The notes: generated by a model not told the origin, from the letters alone. 64,000 bases of DNA from SCTD01 sp963784675 (GCA_963784675.1 CAWASE010000003.1:1-64000), one strand, 5' to 3'; shown: positions 40,162-48,564, counted from the stretch's first letter. Numbers and translations are program-made.

Positions 40162-40883
40162 CCACCGCCAGTGCCCCCCATGCCGCCAGCGCCCCCGGCC
40201 TGCTCGCCGACGGCGACTCCCAGGCCCGGCTCCAACGACTGTCGGGCAAGGTGCAGCTGCTGCGCACCCGGCGTGGTTCGTCCGGAGGCAGCAACGGTGA
40301 GTACGACCGCTGGCTGCTGATCGGCGGCGGCATCGCGCTACCGCTGGGTCTGCTGATGGTCGTCCTGGGCTGGCTGGGCGCCTCGCGCACGGTCCTGCTC
40401 TTCGAGCAGCTGCCCTACCTGCTGTCGGGCGGACTCATCGGGCTCTCGCTCGTGATCGTCGGCGGGTTCGTCTACTTCTCCTACTGGCAGACGCTGCTCG
40501 TGCGCGAGACGCGTGCGCTGCGCGGCGACCTCACCGCCAGCCTGCTGCGGGTCGAGGCGCTGCTGGCCGCCGGCAACGACCTGGCCGTGCCGGCCCAGCG
40601 GGCCGAGCCGGCCGACGTCGAGCCCGACGCCCCGACGGTCGCCTCGCGGCGTCCGTCGCCCCGTCGCGGCGGCAGCAACGGCAGCGGTCGTGGCACCGGC
40701 GGGGGGGTGGCCGTGGCCGCTCCGGTCGTCACCGGCCACCGGCTCGTCGCCACCGCCACCGGTTCGATGATGCACCGCACCGACTGCGTCGCTGTCAACG
40801 GCCGCGACGGGCTGCGCGAGGTCAGCGCCGACACGCCGGGACTGAACCCGTGCCGGCTCTGCGAACCCCTGTTCGAGGACTGA
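40158..40883 (+). CDS. Membrane protein with C-terminal Cys/His segment
   Basis: A 241-residue protein. A polar N-terminus with RLSGKVQLLRTRRG precedes two membrane helices (about residues 55-78 and 90-112). A Pro/Gly-rich linker then leads to a conserved-looking C-terminal motif with MMHRTDCVAVNGR and LNPCRLCEP: one His and three Cys that could bind metal, as in short Ada-like or zinc-ribbon tails. The GTG start overlaps the preceding stop (GTGA). It ends two bases before the convergent oxidoreductase gene. I do not recognise a family; the context suggests an accessory of the transporter and surface protein. Confidence 0.65.
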   Translation: MTTASAPHAASAPGLLADGDSQARLQRLSGKVQLLRTRRGSSGGSNGEYDRWLLIGGGIALPLGLLMVVLGWLGASRTVLLFEQLPYLLSGGLIGLSLVIVGGFVYFSYWQTLLVRETRALRGDLTASLLRVEALLAAGNDLAVPAQRAEPADVEPDAPTVASRRPSPRRGGSNGSGRGTGGGVAVAAPVVTGHRLVATATGSMMHRTDCVAVNGRDGLREVSADTPGLNPCRLCEPLFED

Positions 40884-40885
40884 CC

Positions 40886-42067
40886 TCAGACCTGGCCGAC
40901 GCCGCGCAGCACGCAGCGGGTGCCGCTGTAGATCGTCGCCATGCACTTGTTGCAGTGCACGCACAAGCCCTCCTCGGCCTGCTCCTGCTCGAACTGTCGC
41001 GGTAGCGACGGGTCGCGCAGCAGCGCGCGCGCCATCGCCACCAGCTCGAAGCCCTGCTCCCCCACGGCCCGCTCCAACGTCTCGAGCCGGTTCAGGCCGC
41101 CCAGCAGGATCAGCGGCAGGTCCAGCGCGGCACGGAACTGGCGGGCCTCGGACAGGAAGAAGGCCTCCTCGAACGGATAGGTCGGCAGCAGGCGCCGGCC
41201 CACGACCTTCAGCCCCAGCCCGACGAGGGTCGGCTGCGCCGCCGCGAACTCGCGCATCGGCACCTCGCCGCGGAAGAAGTACATGCCGTTGAGCAGCGAG
41301 CTGCCGCCGGTGAGCTGCAGCGCGTCCAGGTGCCCGTCGTCCTGCAGCCAGCGCGCCACCTGCAGGCTCTCGTCCAGCCACAGCCCGGCCGGCACGCCGT
41401 CGGTCATGTTCAGCTTCGCGGTGACGGCCAGCCCGGGCCCGGCCGCCTCGCGCACCCGCCGGACGACCTCGCGCGGAAAGCGAGCGCGGTTCTCCAGGCT
41501 GCCGCCGAGGTCGTCCTTGCGCTTGTTGAGGTTCGGCGACAGGAACGAGCTGAGCAGGTAGTTGTGGCCCAGGTGCACCTCGACGGCGTCGAAGCCGGCC
41601 TCGCGCGCGTTCCGGGCCGCGGCGGCGAAGGCGTCGGTGACCTCGGCGAGCTGCCCGGCCGTCGCACCCTTGACGATGCCCATCGCGGGCGGGCTCAGGC
41701 GGGTCGACGGCGCCAGCGACGGCGTCCGGTTCGAGCGCACGTCGGCGACCAGACCCGCGTGGCCGATCTGCGCGCTGACGGCCGCGCCCTCGGCGTGCAC
41801 CGCGTCGGTCAGCCGCCGCAGCCCCGGCACGGACCGGTCGTCGAGCACGGCGCAGTGCCGGTTGACCCGGCCGCCGGGCGAGACGGCGCAGTAGGCCACC
41901 GTCGTCAGACCGACGCCGCCGCGCGCGACCTCGGTGTGGAAGTCGACGAGGGCGTCGGTGATCTGGCCCTTCGGGGTGCGACCCTCGAAGGTCGCGGCCT
42001 TGACGATGCGGTTGCGCAGGGTCAGCGGACCGAGCCGGACAGGTTCGAACACGCGAAGGTTGCCCAT
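40886..42067 (-). CDS. NADH:flavin oxidoreductase (old yellow enzyme family)
   Basis: A 393-residue FMN-binding TIM barrel. Start: VFEPVRLGPLTLRNRIVKAA; then AQIGHAGLVAD (about residue 105), FDAVEVHLGHNYLLSSFLSP (His-Asn pair about 180), and GGLNRLETLE and VAMARALLRDP for FMN phosphate. Near the C-terminus CVHCNKC holds Cys residues as in the iron-sulphur-containing members, but the long C-terminal domain of those enzymes is absent. The ATG at 42067 is chosen over longer frames because TATGGT ends six bases upstream. It is divergent from a TetR gene with an operator between, so it is probably induced by its own substrate or a related enone. Confidence 0.85.
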   Translation of the reverse strand: MGNLRVFEPVRLGPLTLRNRIVKAATFEGRTPKGQITDALVDFHTEVARGGVGLTTVAYCAVSPGGRVNRHCAVLDDRSVPGLRRLTDAVHAEGAAVSAQIGHAGLVADVRSNRTPSLAPSTRLSPPAMGIVKGATAGQLAEVTDAFAAAARNAREAGFDAVEVHLGHNYLLSSFLSPNLNKRKDDLGGSLENRARFPREVVRRVREAAGPGLAVTAKLNMTDGVPAGLWLDESLQVARWLQDDGHLDALQLTGGSSLLNGMYFFRGEVPMREFAAAQPTLVGLGLKVVGRRLLPTYPFEEAFFLSEARQFRAALDLPLILLGGLNRLETLERAVGEQGFELVAMARALLRDPSLPRQFEQEQAEEGLCVHCNKCMATIYSGTRCVLRGVGQV

Positions 42068-42073
42068 CGCCGC

Positions 42074-42112
42074 ACCATATACGGATGTGTTCCGTCCGTA
42101 AAGGGCTAGGCT
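42074..42112. promoter_or_regulatory. Divergent leaderless promoters flanking a TetR-type operator
   Basis: Minus strand: TATGGT (42074-42079) ends six bases before ATG 42067. Plus strand: TAGGCT (42107-42112) ends six bases before GTG 42119. Between them TACGGA (42080-42085) and TCCGTA (42095-42100) form a perfect inverted repeat with nine bases between; ACGGA-n5-TCCGT is an alternative reading. A regulator bound here would block both promoters. Confidence 0.65.
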
Positions 42113-42118
42113 GACGTC

Positions 42119-42703
42119 GTGACCACCGCACCCTCGGCTCGCCGCGGCCGCCCGCGTGACCCCGGGCTGGAGCCGCGGGTGCACGCCGCCGCCCTGGAGC
42201 TCTACGCCGAGAAGGGCTGGTCCGGCTTCACCCTGGAGCAGGTGGCTCGGCGGGCCGGAGCGGGTCAGGGCGCGCTGTACCGGCGCTGGAGCAGCAAGGC
42301 GGCGCTGCTGGCCGATGCCGTGGCGGCCGGCGCCCCACGCCTCGCAGACCCCGACACCGGCTCGTCCCGGCTCGACCTGCTGGCCCTCGCCCGGCACTTC
42401 CTCGCCTCCTACGACGAACCGCTGGGCGCCGTCGGGCTACGGATGGTGCTGGACGCACGTGCGGTGCCCGAGCTCGGCGAGCACTTCGCGGTCATGCTCG
42501 CCGGTGACCGCGCGCGAACCACCCGGCTCGTCCTGGAGCGGGCGCACGCCCGCGGCGACCTGCACGCTCCCTCGATAGGCACGGCGCTGCACGTGCTCAC
42601 CGGAGCCACCCTCGCGCGAGCGGTCTTCCGGGTCGGAGCGCCGCAGCCGGCGGCGGACGAGCGGTTCTGTCTCGAGCTCGTCGAGAGCCTGCTGACGCCC
42701 TGA
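42119..42703 (+). CDS. TetR/AcrR family transcriptional regulator
   Basis: A 194-residue regulator. The N-terminal helix-turn-helix spans about residues 18-65, with AALELYAEKGWSGFTLEQVA and GAGQGALYRRWSSKAALLAD. The C-terminal half is the ligand-binding and dimerisation domain. The GTG start follows TAGGCT by six bases. It is divergent from an old-yellow-enzyme-type gene and very probably represses both it and itself through the inverted repeat between them. It is not KstR by sequence. Its ligand is unknown. Confidence 0.9.
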   Translation: MTTAPSARRGRPRDPGLEPRVHAAALELYAEKGWSGFTLEQVARRAGAGQGALYRRWSSKAALLADAVAAGAPRLADPDTGSSRLDLLALARHFLASYDEPLGAVGLRMVLDARAVPELGEHFAVMLAGDRARTTRLVLERAHARGDLHAPSIGTALHVLTGATLARAVFRVGAPQPAADERFCLELVESLLTP

Positions 42704-42712
42704 CCGGCCCGC

Positions 42713-43741
42713 TCAGGCGGCCAGCGCGAGCCCCTGCTCGCCGGCGGTGGCGACCCCGGCCACCAGGGCGAACGAGCGCAGCCGGTCGGCCGCGTCGTGC
42801 GTCATCGTCGTCACCATGAGCTCGTCGGCGCCGGTGCGCGCGGCCAGCTCGGCCAGCCCCGCCCGGACGGTGTCCGGACCGCCGACCACCTGCGAGGTGA
42901 TGCGGGACTCCGCGAAGGTCCGCTCCTCCGCCGTCCATGGGTGGGCCGCCGCCTCCTGCTCGCTGGGGAAGGTCGAGGGCAGCCCCTGCCGCAGCCGCAC
43001 GAACGCCAGCGCGCCCGGCAGCGCCAGCTCGCGAGCACGGGTGTCGGTGTCGGCCGCGATCACCGAGACGGTCACCATCGCGCGCGGCTGCGTCAGGGCC
43101 CCGGCGCGGAAGCTGTCGCGGTAGAGCGCGAGCGCCTGCTCGGTGCCGTGGCCGCTGAAGTGGTGCGCGAAGGCGAACGGCAGCCCCAGCATGCCGGCCA
43201 GCTGGGCGCTGAAGCCGCTGGAACCGAGCAGCCACAGATCGGGCGCGTTGCCCTCGGCCGGCACCGCCCGCAGGTTCGCGTAGGCGTGACCCGCCGGCCA
43301 CTGCCCGGCGAAGAACGCCTGCAGCTGCAGCACCTCCTGCGGGAAGTCCTCGGCCGACAGGTCGCGGGTGCGGCGCAGCGCCATCGCGGTCGCCTGGTCG
43401 GTGCCGGGTGCGCGGCCGAGGCCGAGGTCGATGCGCCCGGGATGCAGGCCCTCGAGCATCCCGAACTGCTCCGCGACCACCAGCGGCGCGTGGTTCGGCA
43501 GCATCACCCCGCCCGAGCCGACGCGGATCGTGCGCGTCGCCCCGGCCACCGCGGCGATGAGCACCGCCGGCGCGCTGCTCGCTACGCCAGGCATGCCGTG
43601 GTGCTCGGCGACCCAGAAGCGGGTGAAGCCGAGCCGCTCGACCTCCTGCGCCAGGGCGACGCAGGCCCGCAGCGCCTGGCTGCTGCTGCTGCCGGACGCG
43701 ACGGGCGCAAGATCCAGTACGGAGAGCGGGATGGCGGTCAC
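42713..43741 (-). CDS. LLM-class flavin-dependent oxidoreductase
   Basis: A 342-residue bacterial-luciferase-like protein. Start IPLSVLDLAPVASGSSSSQA, then GFTRFWVAEHHGMPGVASSA (about residue 38), VGSGGVMLPNHAPLVVAEQF and DLGLGRAPGTD, the standard order of the MsnO8-type subgroup. It uses reduced FMN or F420 from a partner reductase. The old-yellow-enzyme gene across the TetR gene is a different class. The GTG at 43741 is accepted with GGAG immediately adjacent; the true start may be a few codons inside. It is convergent with TetR (9-base gap) and divergent from the dienelactone hydrolase. Confidence 0.88.
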   Translation of the reverse strand: MTAIPLSVLDLAPVASGSSSSQALRACVALAQEVERLGFTRFWVAEHHGMPGVASSAPAVLIAAVAGATRTIRVGSGGVMLPNHAPLVVAEQFGMLEGLHPGRIDLGLGRAPGTDQATAMALRRTRDLSAEDFPQEVLQLQAFFAGQWPAGHAYANLRAVPAEGNAPDLWLLGSSGFSAQLAGMLGLPFAFAHHFSGHGTEQALALYRDSFRAGALTQPRAMVTVSVIAADTDTRARELALPGALAFVRLRQGLPSTFPSEQEAAAHPWTAEERTFAESRITSQVVGGPDTVRAGLAELAARTGADELMVTTMTHDAADRLRSFALVAGVATAGEQGLALAA

Positions 43742-43837
43742 CTCCGGTGCAACGGCGCCGACCCGCCGCAGGCTTCCCGCGCCCGCGGGCCGCGCGCGAC
43801 AGACTGGCCGCTCGCCCGCCGATCAGAAGGATCCGAC

Positions 43838-44662
43838 GTGACCGCACCGACCAGCGCCCTGACCGGCTGGCAGCCGACCCCCTTCACCGGCGGCGGGCTG
43901 ACCTACCAGGTCTTCACCAAGGCGCCGGCCGTACCGGGACCGGGCGTGATCGTGATCCCCGAGGTCCCGGGCATCCACCCCGAGGTGCTCGCCTTCGCCG
44001 ACCACCTCGTCGACGCGGGGTTCGAGGTCGTCATCCCGTCGCTCTACGGCACGCCCGGCAGAGCGGTGTCGGTGCCCTACGTCGCCGCGGTGATCGCGCG
44101 GCTGTGCGTCGCCCGCGAGATGAAGGCCTTCGCCACCGACACCGAGCGGCCCGTCTCGCTGTTCCTGCGGGCCCTCGCGGCCGATCTGCACGCGCGCACG
44201 CCCGGACCAGGCGTCGGCGTCGTGGGCATGTGCTTCAGCGGCGGCTTCGCGCTGGCGACGGCGGTCGACCCGTCGGTGCTGGCCGCCGTGATGAGCCAGC
44301 CCAGCGTGCCGCTGCCGCTGGGCTCTGCCCGCCGCCGTGACCTGGGCCTGTCGCCCGCCGAGACGGCGACGGTCACCGCCCGCACCCGCGACGGCCTGTG
44401 CCTGATGGGCCTGCGGTTCAGCGGCGACGCCTCCGCGCCCGGCGAACGCTTCGACGCCTACGCCGCCGCCTTCGGCGATGGCGTCGAGCTCGTGGTGCTG
44501 GACAGCAGCAAGGGCAACAGCGACGGCTACGGCACGCGCGCCCACTCGGTGCTCACCGGCGAGGTGCGCACCGACCCGCCGAACTCTGCGCACGCCGCGC
44601 GCGAGCAGGTCGTCGACCTGCTGCGCCGTCAGCTGACGCCCGGACCGACCCGGACCCGGTGA
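43838..44662 (+). CDS. Dienelactone hydrolase family protein
   Basis: A 274-residue alpha/beta hydrolase of the DLH family. After TYQVFTKAP the oxyanion segment VIVIPEVPGIHPEV appears (about residue 40), and the nucleophile is Cys in VGMCFSGGFALA (about 130), the G-x-C-x-G-G pattern of dienelactone hydrolases. An Asp and a His toward the C-terminus (LDSSKGNSDGYGTRAHSVLT) could complete the triad. The GTG at 43838 has AGAAGG seven bases upstream. The 96 bases before it, shared with the divergent LLM gene, show no clear promoter. Substrate unknown. Confidence 0.82.
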   Translation: MTAPTSALTGWQPTPFTGGGLTYQVFTKAPAVPGPGVIVIPEVPGIHPEVLAFADHLVDAGFEVVIPSLYGTPGRAVSVPYVAAVIARLCVAREMKAFATDTERPVSLFLRALAADLHARTPGPGVGVVGMCFSGGFALATAVDPSVLAAVMSQPSVPLPLGSARRRDLGLSPAETATVTARTRDGLCLMGLRFSGDASAPGERFDAYAAAFGDGVELVVLDSSKGNSDGYGTRAHSVLTGEVRTDPPNSAHAAREQVVDLLRRQLTPGPTRTR

Positions 44663-44698
44663 GCGGGACGGTGCTGCAGCCGCCGGCGTGCGTCCGGC

Positions 44699-44704
44699 TA
44701 CGTT
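44699..44704 (+). promoter_or_regulatory. Leaderless -10 of the SDR gene
   Basis: TACGTT ends exactly six bases before the ATG at 44711, and no Shine-Dalgarno is present. The same hexamer and spacing recur before the gene at 56269. Confidence 0.65.
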
Positions 44705-44710
44705 CGCCCG

Positions 44711-45502
44711 ATGCAGCTGTCCGGAGCACGTGTCCTGCTCACCGGTGCCTCCCGCGGGATCGGTGCCGAGCTCGCCAAGGCCCTGGCCGCCAGGGGCGCG
44801 GTCCTGCACCTGGTGGCGCGCGAGAGCGCTGACCTGCGGTCCGTCGCCGCAGCGACCGGCGGCGCCGCGCACCCCTGCGACCTCGGCGACCTCGGGGCGC
44901 TGCCGGCGCTGGTCGAGCAGGTCGGCGCGGTCGACCTGCTCGTGAACAACGCAGGCGTCAGCGGCGTCGGCTGGTACCTGGACCGCACCGACGCCGAGAT
45001 CGACCAGGTGATGACGGTGAACCTGCTAGCGCCGATGAAGCTGTGCCGGCTGATCCTGCCCGGCATGGTCGAGCGGCGTCGCGGCCACGTGGTGAACATG
45101 TCCTCGATGGCGTCGGTCCTGGCCCCGCCCGGGCTCACCGCCTACGGCGCGTCCAAGGCGGGCCTGTCGCACTTCAGCGCCGGCCTGCGGGCCGACCTGC
45201 GCGACGAGCCGGTGGGCGTCACGACGGTCACGCTCGGCTCGGTGACCACCGACATGGACGACCAGGCGCGCACCTACGGGCCGCTGCGCGAGCTGGCGGA
45301 GAAGTCCAAGGGACGCGACCTGACCCCGATGCCGGTGCTGGTCGCCAAGGTGCTGCACGCGATCGAGAACGACCGGTCGCAGGTGCGCGTACCGCCGGCG
45401 ATGGCTCCGCTGGCCATGCTCGTCGAGGCGCCGCGCGCGGTCGGCCGGCAGGTGTTCAAGCGCTCGATGCCGCGCGAGCTGCGCACCGACACCCCCGCCT
45501 GA
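44711..45502 (+). CDS. Short-chain dehydrogenase/reductase
   Basis: A 263-residue classical SDR. Cofactor site LLTGASRGIGAELAKAL (about residue 10), LVNNAGVSG (about 80), catalytic Ser in NMSSMASV (about 135) and YGASK (Tyr/Lys about 150). The segment after it lacks a membrane helix. Arg in HLVARES suggests NADPH preference. It has its own leaderless promoter and is convergent with the DUF1214/sulfotransferase pair. The trio SDR, DUF1214 and sulfotransferase recalls the mycobacterial Rv3529c-Rv3531c group of the KstR regulon, so a role in steroid or lipid breakdown is possible. Confidence 0.88.
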   Translation: MQLSGARVLLTGASRGIGAELAKALAARGAVLHLVARESADLRSVAAATGGAAHPCDLGDLGALPALVEQVGAVDLLVNNAGVSGVGWYLDRTDAEIDQVMTVNLLAPMKLCRLILPGMVERRRGHVVNMSSMASVLAPPGLTAYGASKAGLSHFSAGLRADLRDEPVGVTTVTLGSVTTDMDDQARTYGPLRELAEKSKGRDLTPMPVLVAKVLHAIENDRSQVRVPPAMAPLAMLVEAPRAVGRQVFKRSMPRELRTDTPA

Positions 45503-45503
45503 G

Positions 45504-45526
45504 CCGGGGCGCGGTGCGCCGGCCGG
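45504..45526. terminator. GC hairpin between convergent genes
   Basis: GGCGC (45508-45512) and GCGCC (45516-45520) pair around a three-base loop, and outer CCGG (45504-45507) can pair with CCGG (45523-45526) past a two-base bulge. It lies in the 25 bases between the SDR and DUF1214 stops and can serve both strands. Confidence 0.5.
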
Positions 45527-45527
45527 G

Positions 45528-46634
45528 TCAGCGCAGGTCGGCCAGCGTCGTCCGCGCGAACTGGACGTCCAGCGTGTCCGTCGCCTTGAGCGCCCGCACC
45601 GCGACGTTCGCCGACGTGATGCCGGTCGTCGCCAGCCAGTCGGCGCCGAGCCCCGGGTCGGCGTGCGCGATGTGCACCGTGAATGCGCCGTCGGCGTCCA
45701 GCGTCAGGTGCCGGTTGGTCAGGTAGACCGGGTGGTGCTCCCAGTCGCCGGACTCCATGAACCGCGTCAGCAGCATGATCGAGACGTAGCGGCAGTCCGG
45801 CACCCGACCCGTCACGACCAGCACCTCGTCCTCGCCCAGGTCGTCGAACCACTGGCCCGAGTACTGGATCGCCGGTGTCGGCATCACCCGGACGATGACC
45901 GAGGCATCGATCGGCGGATCGACCGGAGCGCCGCCCGCGTCGACGTAGGTGCTGCCGGAGCGGAACACCGCCTGCGTGATGCTCGCCGACAGCGCCGACA
46001 GCGTCGTCTCGGCCTCGACCGTCTCCAGCACGTAGCGGCCGAGCACGGCCAGCCGTTCCTCCATCTGCGCCAACGTCGGCGGCGGCGGCGGACCGCCGTC
46101 GGGCACGGTGCTGATGCTCAGCGTCTGCGGGGACTGCGTGTCGGGATCGAGCACGTACTGGCGCACCATCAGCTCGGTGACGTCGGCGTCCAGCGGCAGC
46201 CAGTTCCGTTCGCGCGGTGCACCGCCGACGAACAGCTCGAACGAGCCGTCGGCGTCGAAGGTCAGCTCGTCGTCGTCGAGGTTTCCGGCGATGCGCTTGG
46301 CGCCGTCGACGGCGGTGCCGTACAGGCAGAAGCCCAGATAGGCGGTGCTGCCGCGGGACCCGCGCACGACGTACGCGTGGTCGGCGCTGATCATCGCCGC
46401 GTCGTAAGCGGTGCCGGGGTTGTCGCCGTACATCTTGCGGTGCGCGGTCATCCACCGCGTGAACGCCGGGTGCGCGGGATCGCCCTTCTCCAGGAGCATC
46501 TCAGTGGCGATGGAGAAGATGCGCGTCAGGTGCCGATAGCCCTCTGCGAGCTCGCGGTCGTCGCGCCCCCCCGTCGGACCGGCCACGACCTCGCCCGCCC
46601 GGCGCAGCGACTCCAGCAGCGCCTCCCAGCTCAC
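45528..46634 (-). CDS. DUF1214 domain-containing protein
   Basis: A 368-residue cytosolic protein of the DUF1214 type. The N-terminal half includes YRHLTRIFSIATEMLLEKGD and NPGTAYDAAMISADHAYVVR; the C-terminal half holds the DUF1214 beta domain (YVSIMLLTRF and LTLDADGAFTVHIAHADPG). Enzymatic activity of the family is not known to me. The GTG overlaps the sulfotransferase stop (GTGA), so the two are one unit under the KstR-type box at 47842. A similar gene accompanies a sulfotransferase-like gene in the mycobacterial steroid regulon, as far as I recall. It is convergent with the SDR gene. Confidence 0.8.
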   Translation of the reverse strand: MSWEALLESLRRAGEVVAGPTGGRDDRELAEGYRHLTRIFSIATEMLLEKGDPAHPAFTRWMTAHRKMYGDNPGTAYDAAMISADHAYVVRGSRGSTAYLGFCLYGTAVDGAKRIAGNLDDDELTFDADGSFELFVGGAPRERNWLPLDADVTELMVRQYVLDPDTQSPQTLSISTVPDGGPPPPPTLAQMEERLAVLGRYVLETVEAETTLSALSASITQAVFRSGSTYVDAGGAPVDPPIDASVIVRVMPTPAIQYSGQWFDDLGEDEVLVVTGRVPDCRYVSIMLLTRFMESGDWEHHPVYLTNRHLTLDADGAFTVHIAHADPGLGADWLATTGITSANVAVRALKATDTLDVQFARTTLADLR

Positions 46635-47842
46635 TGCTTCACCCCGAACCGCTCGCGGTAGCCGGCAAAGGCCGCATCGACCTCGGTCTTGTCCAAGCCG
46701 AACTCCTCCAGCGTGTAGGTGTGGGACCCGTGCTTGTCGCGGGGGTTCGCCGCCAGGTAGTCGCGCACGCCCTGCGCGACCTGCTCGGTGTAGGGCAGCC
46801 CGAGGTGGGTGTAGACGCGCTCGACCGTCTCGACCGGGTGCGCGACGGTGTCCTCGTACTGGACGTCGACGACCCGGTCCGCGGGCAGCAGGTCGCGGGC
46901 GGCCATGACGCGCTGCATGCCCCACGTCCAGGCGTCGAACTGCTCGCGGCCGATGGCGACAGGGTCGATCGCGTCGCTGACCGCCGACCGGATGGTCGAC
47001 ATCAGCGACGAGACCGACGCGAGCACGGTCGTCGGGTTGCGGTGGGTGTGCACGAACAGCGCGTCCGGGAAGACCTCGAGCAGCACGTCGAGCCACATCA
47101 GGTGGCACGGCGTCTTGAGCACCCAGCGCTGCCCGCGGCGGCCGCCGGACTGCAGGTGCTGCAGGAACTGCTTCTCGAAGGCGTACGCCGGCGTCATGTC
47201 GGCGCTGCGCAGCCACTGCCAGTACGACGGCACGGGGAAGGTCGTCGGGAACTCGTAGGAGGCGAACTGCGGCGCGTGCATCGCCAGGCACTCCTGCGGC
47301 AGCATCGCGTCCATCGGGTGGATGTGGTCGATGCCCGGGGCGATGCGCCGGAACCCCTCGAGGTCCTTGTTCATCGCCGCGACGCGCACCGGGTCGACGC
47401 CCGACGGCGCCGGGAACGGCCGCGCCACCTCCCAGGATTCGGGGCTGCGCATCGTCTTGTCGGCGGCGAGCATGCCGTACAGGACGGTCGTGCCGGTGCG
47501 CGGAAGGCCCAGCACGAACAGCGGCTGCTCGATCCGCTCCCCGGTCAGGAACGGCATCCGCGAGACCAGCCCCAGCCTCGTCTCGAGCAGCTGCACCAGG
47601 TGCGAGCGGGCGGCGACGCGTCCGAGCGCGGTGAGCCGGGCCTCGTGCTCCAGGCTGTCGACCAGGCGCTCGAGCCCGTCCCGCCAGCCGTCCGGACCGA
47701 GGTCGGTGAGCCCGCTCTTCTTGCGGGCCGCCGCGACGAGCCCGTCGACGTCGAGCGAGGCCTGGACGCCGACCCGCCCGAGCAGACCGCCGACCTTGTT
47801 GATCGCTTTGACGGCGGGAGGGTGCTTCACGGTGGTCGACAT
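46631..47842 (-). CDS. Sulfotransferase family protein
   Basis: A 403-residue soluble protein. The PAPS-binding loop is FVLGLPRTGTTVLYGMLA (about residue 105), and the 3'-phosphate site is in RWVLKTPCHLMWLD with FVHTHRNPTTVLASVSSL (about residue 265). These are the features of the Sulfotransfer_3 group seen in actinobacterial lipid and steroid clusters. The ATG at 47842 overlaps a perfect KstR-type palindrome, and DUF1214 follows by a GTGA overlap. Actual sulfonation has not been shown for the related mycobacterial protein to my knowledge, so the substrate is open. Confidence 0.85.
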   Translation of the reverse strand: MSTTVKHPPAVKAINKVGGLLGRVGVQASLDVDGLVAAARKKSGLTDLGPDGWRDGLERLVDSLEHEARLTALGRVAARSHLVQLLETRLGLVSRMPFLTGERIEQPLFVLGLPRTGTTVLYGMLAADKTMRSPESWEVARPFPAPSGVDPVRVAAMNKDLEGFRRIAPGIDHIHPMDAMLPQECLAMHAPQFASYEFPTTFPVPSYWQWLRSADMTPAYAFEKQFLQHLQSGGRRGQRWVLKTPCHLMWLDVLLEVFPDALFVHTHRNPTTVLASVSSLMSTIRSAVSDAIDPVAIGREQFDAWTWGMQRVMAARDLLPADRVVDVQYEDTVAHPVETVERVYTHLGLPYTEQVAQGVRDYLAANPRDKHGSHTYTLEEFGLDKTEVDAAFAGYRERFGVKQ

Positions 47843-47855
47843 GGAACACGTTCTA
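47842..47855 (-). promoter_or_regulatory. KstR-type operator at the sulfotransferase start
   Basis: The minus strand reads TAGAACGTGTTCCA, matching the KstR consensus TNNAACNNGTTNNA at every fixed position. It overlaps the start codon, so a bound TetR-type repressor would sit at the transcription start. A second, near-perfect copy is at 56135. Confidence 0.65.
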
Positions 47856-47874
47856 GTCCATGGCGACCCTCCTG

Positions 47875-48552
47875 TCAGCCGACCGGCGGGACCAGCCGGT
47901 CCAGCGCCCTGGTGATGACCGCCGCCTGGTAGCCCAGCAAGGTCTGCCCGGCGGGCGGCTTGCCGTACCCGGTGACCAGGACGGTGAAGCGGCCGCGGCG
48001 TCCCAGCGTGCGGACGTCGCCGCCGATGACGTCCGGCGTGGTGAGCCGGTACTGGAACCGCGCTGTCTCTGCAGTCGGCGGCAGGACGGTGAGGTCCTGC
48101 AGCGTCAGCACGCGGCCGCCGTTCGGGAACGACGGGCAGGCCCGGGCCGTCGCGAGGTCGGCGGCATAGGCAGCGGCAGCGGCGCTCGCGTCGGCGTAGG
48201 CCGCCAGGATCTCGAACACCTGCACCGTGCCGATCTCCCCGGACTTCACCAGGACGTTGGCGAGCTGGTGCGGCGCGGCCGGCCCCTGGTCCTGGCACAG
48301 AGCGAGCTGCGGGACGGCCTGGCGCGACAGCTCTGCCGCGGCGAAGTCGCGGCGCACCGGCAGGTCCGGCGTGTCCTCGGGCCGCAGCAGCAGCGCGCGC
48401 AGCTGTTCCTTGCTCAGGTCGCCGACCGGACCCGGAGACGCCGCGGGCTCGTTCCGAGGCGCCTCGGTAGCAGCCTGCGTCGCGCTCCCGCCGCACCCGG
48501 AGGCGAGCAGCACGAGCGCCAGCAGAGCGGGAACGGTACGGGTGGCGCTCAC
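47875..48552 (-). CDS. Putative lipoprotein
   Basis: A 225-residue protein with a lipoprotein signal (LLALVLLASGC, Cys near residue 20), a short Ala/Pro linker, and a domain opening with LSKEQLRALLLRPEDTP, which resembles the extracellular PknH-type sensor domains of actinobacteria. Two Cys (ALCQDQ and RACPSF) could form a disulphide as in that fold. The GTG at 48552 has TAGGCT six bases upstream and no Shine-Dalgarno. It ends 32 bases before the sulfotransferase start. Ligand and role unknown. Confidence 0.7.
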   Translation of the reverse strand: MSATRTVPALLALVLLASGCGGSATQAATEAPRNEPAASPGPVGDLSKEQLRALLLRPEDTPDLPVRRDFAAAELSRQAVPQLALCQDQGPAAPHQLANVLVKSGEIGTVQVFEILAAYADASAAAAAYAADLATARACPSFPNGGRVLTLQDLTVLPPTAETARFQYRLTTPDVIGGDVRTLGRRGRFTVLVTGYGKPPAGQTLLGYQAAVITRALDRLVPPVG

Positions 48553-48558
48553 CCCCGG

Positions 48559-48564
48559 AGCCTA
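48559..48564 (-). promoter_or_regulatory. Leaderless -10 of the lipoprotein gene
   Basis: TAGGCT on the minus strand ends six bases before the GTG at 48552, the same hexamer and spacing as before the TetR gene. Confidence 0.6.

Noticed and set aside
40886..42397. Longer start for the old-yellow-enzyme gene, up to 42397
   Set aside because: It would run through the operator and the divergent TetR gene; ATG 42067 with a -10 six bases upstream fits the family start.
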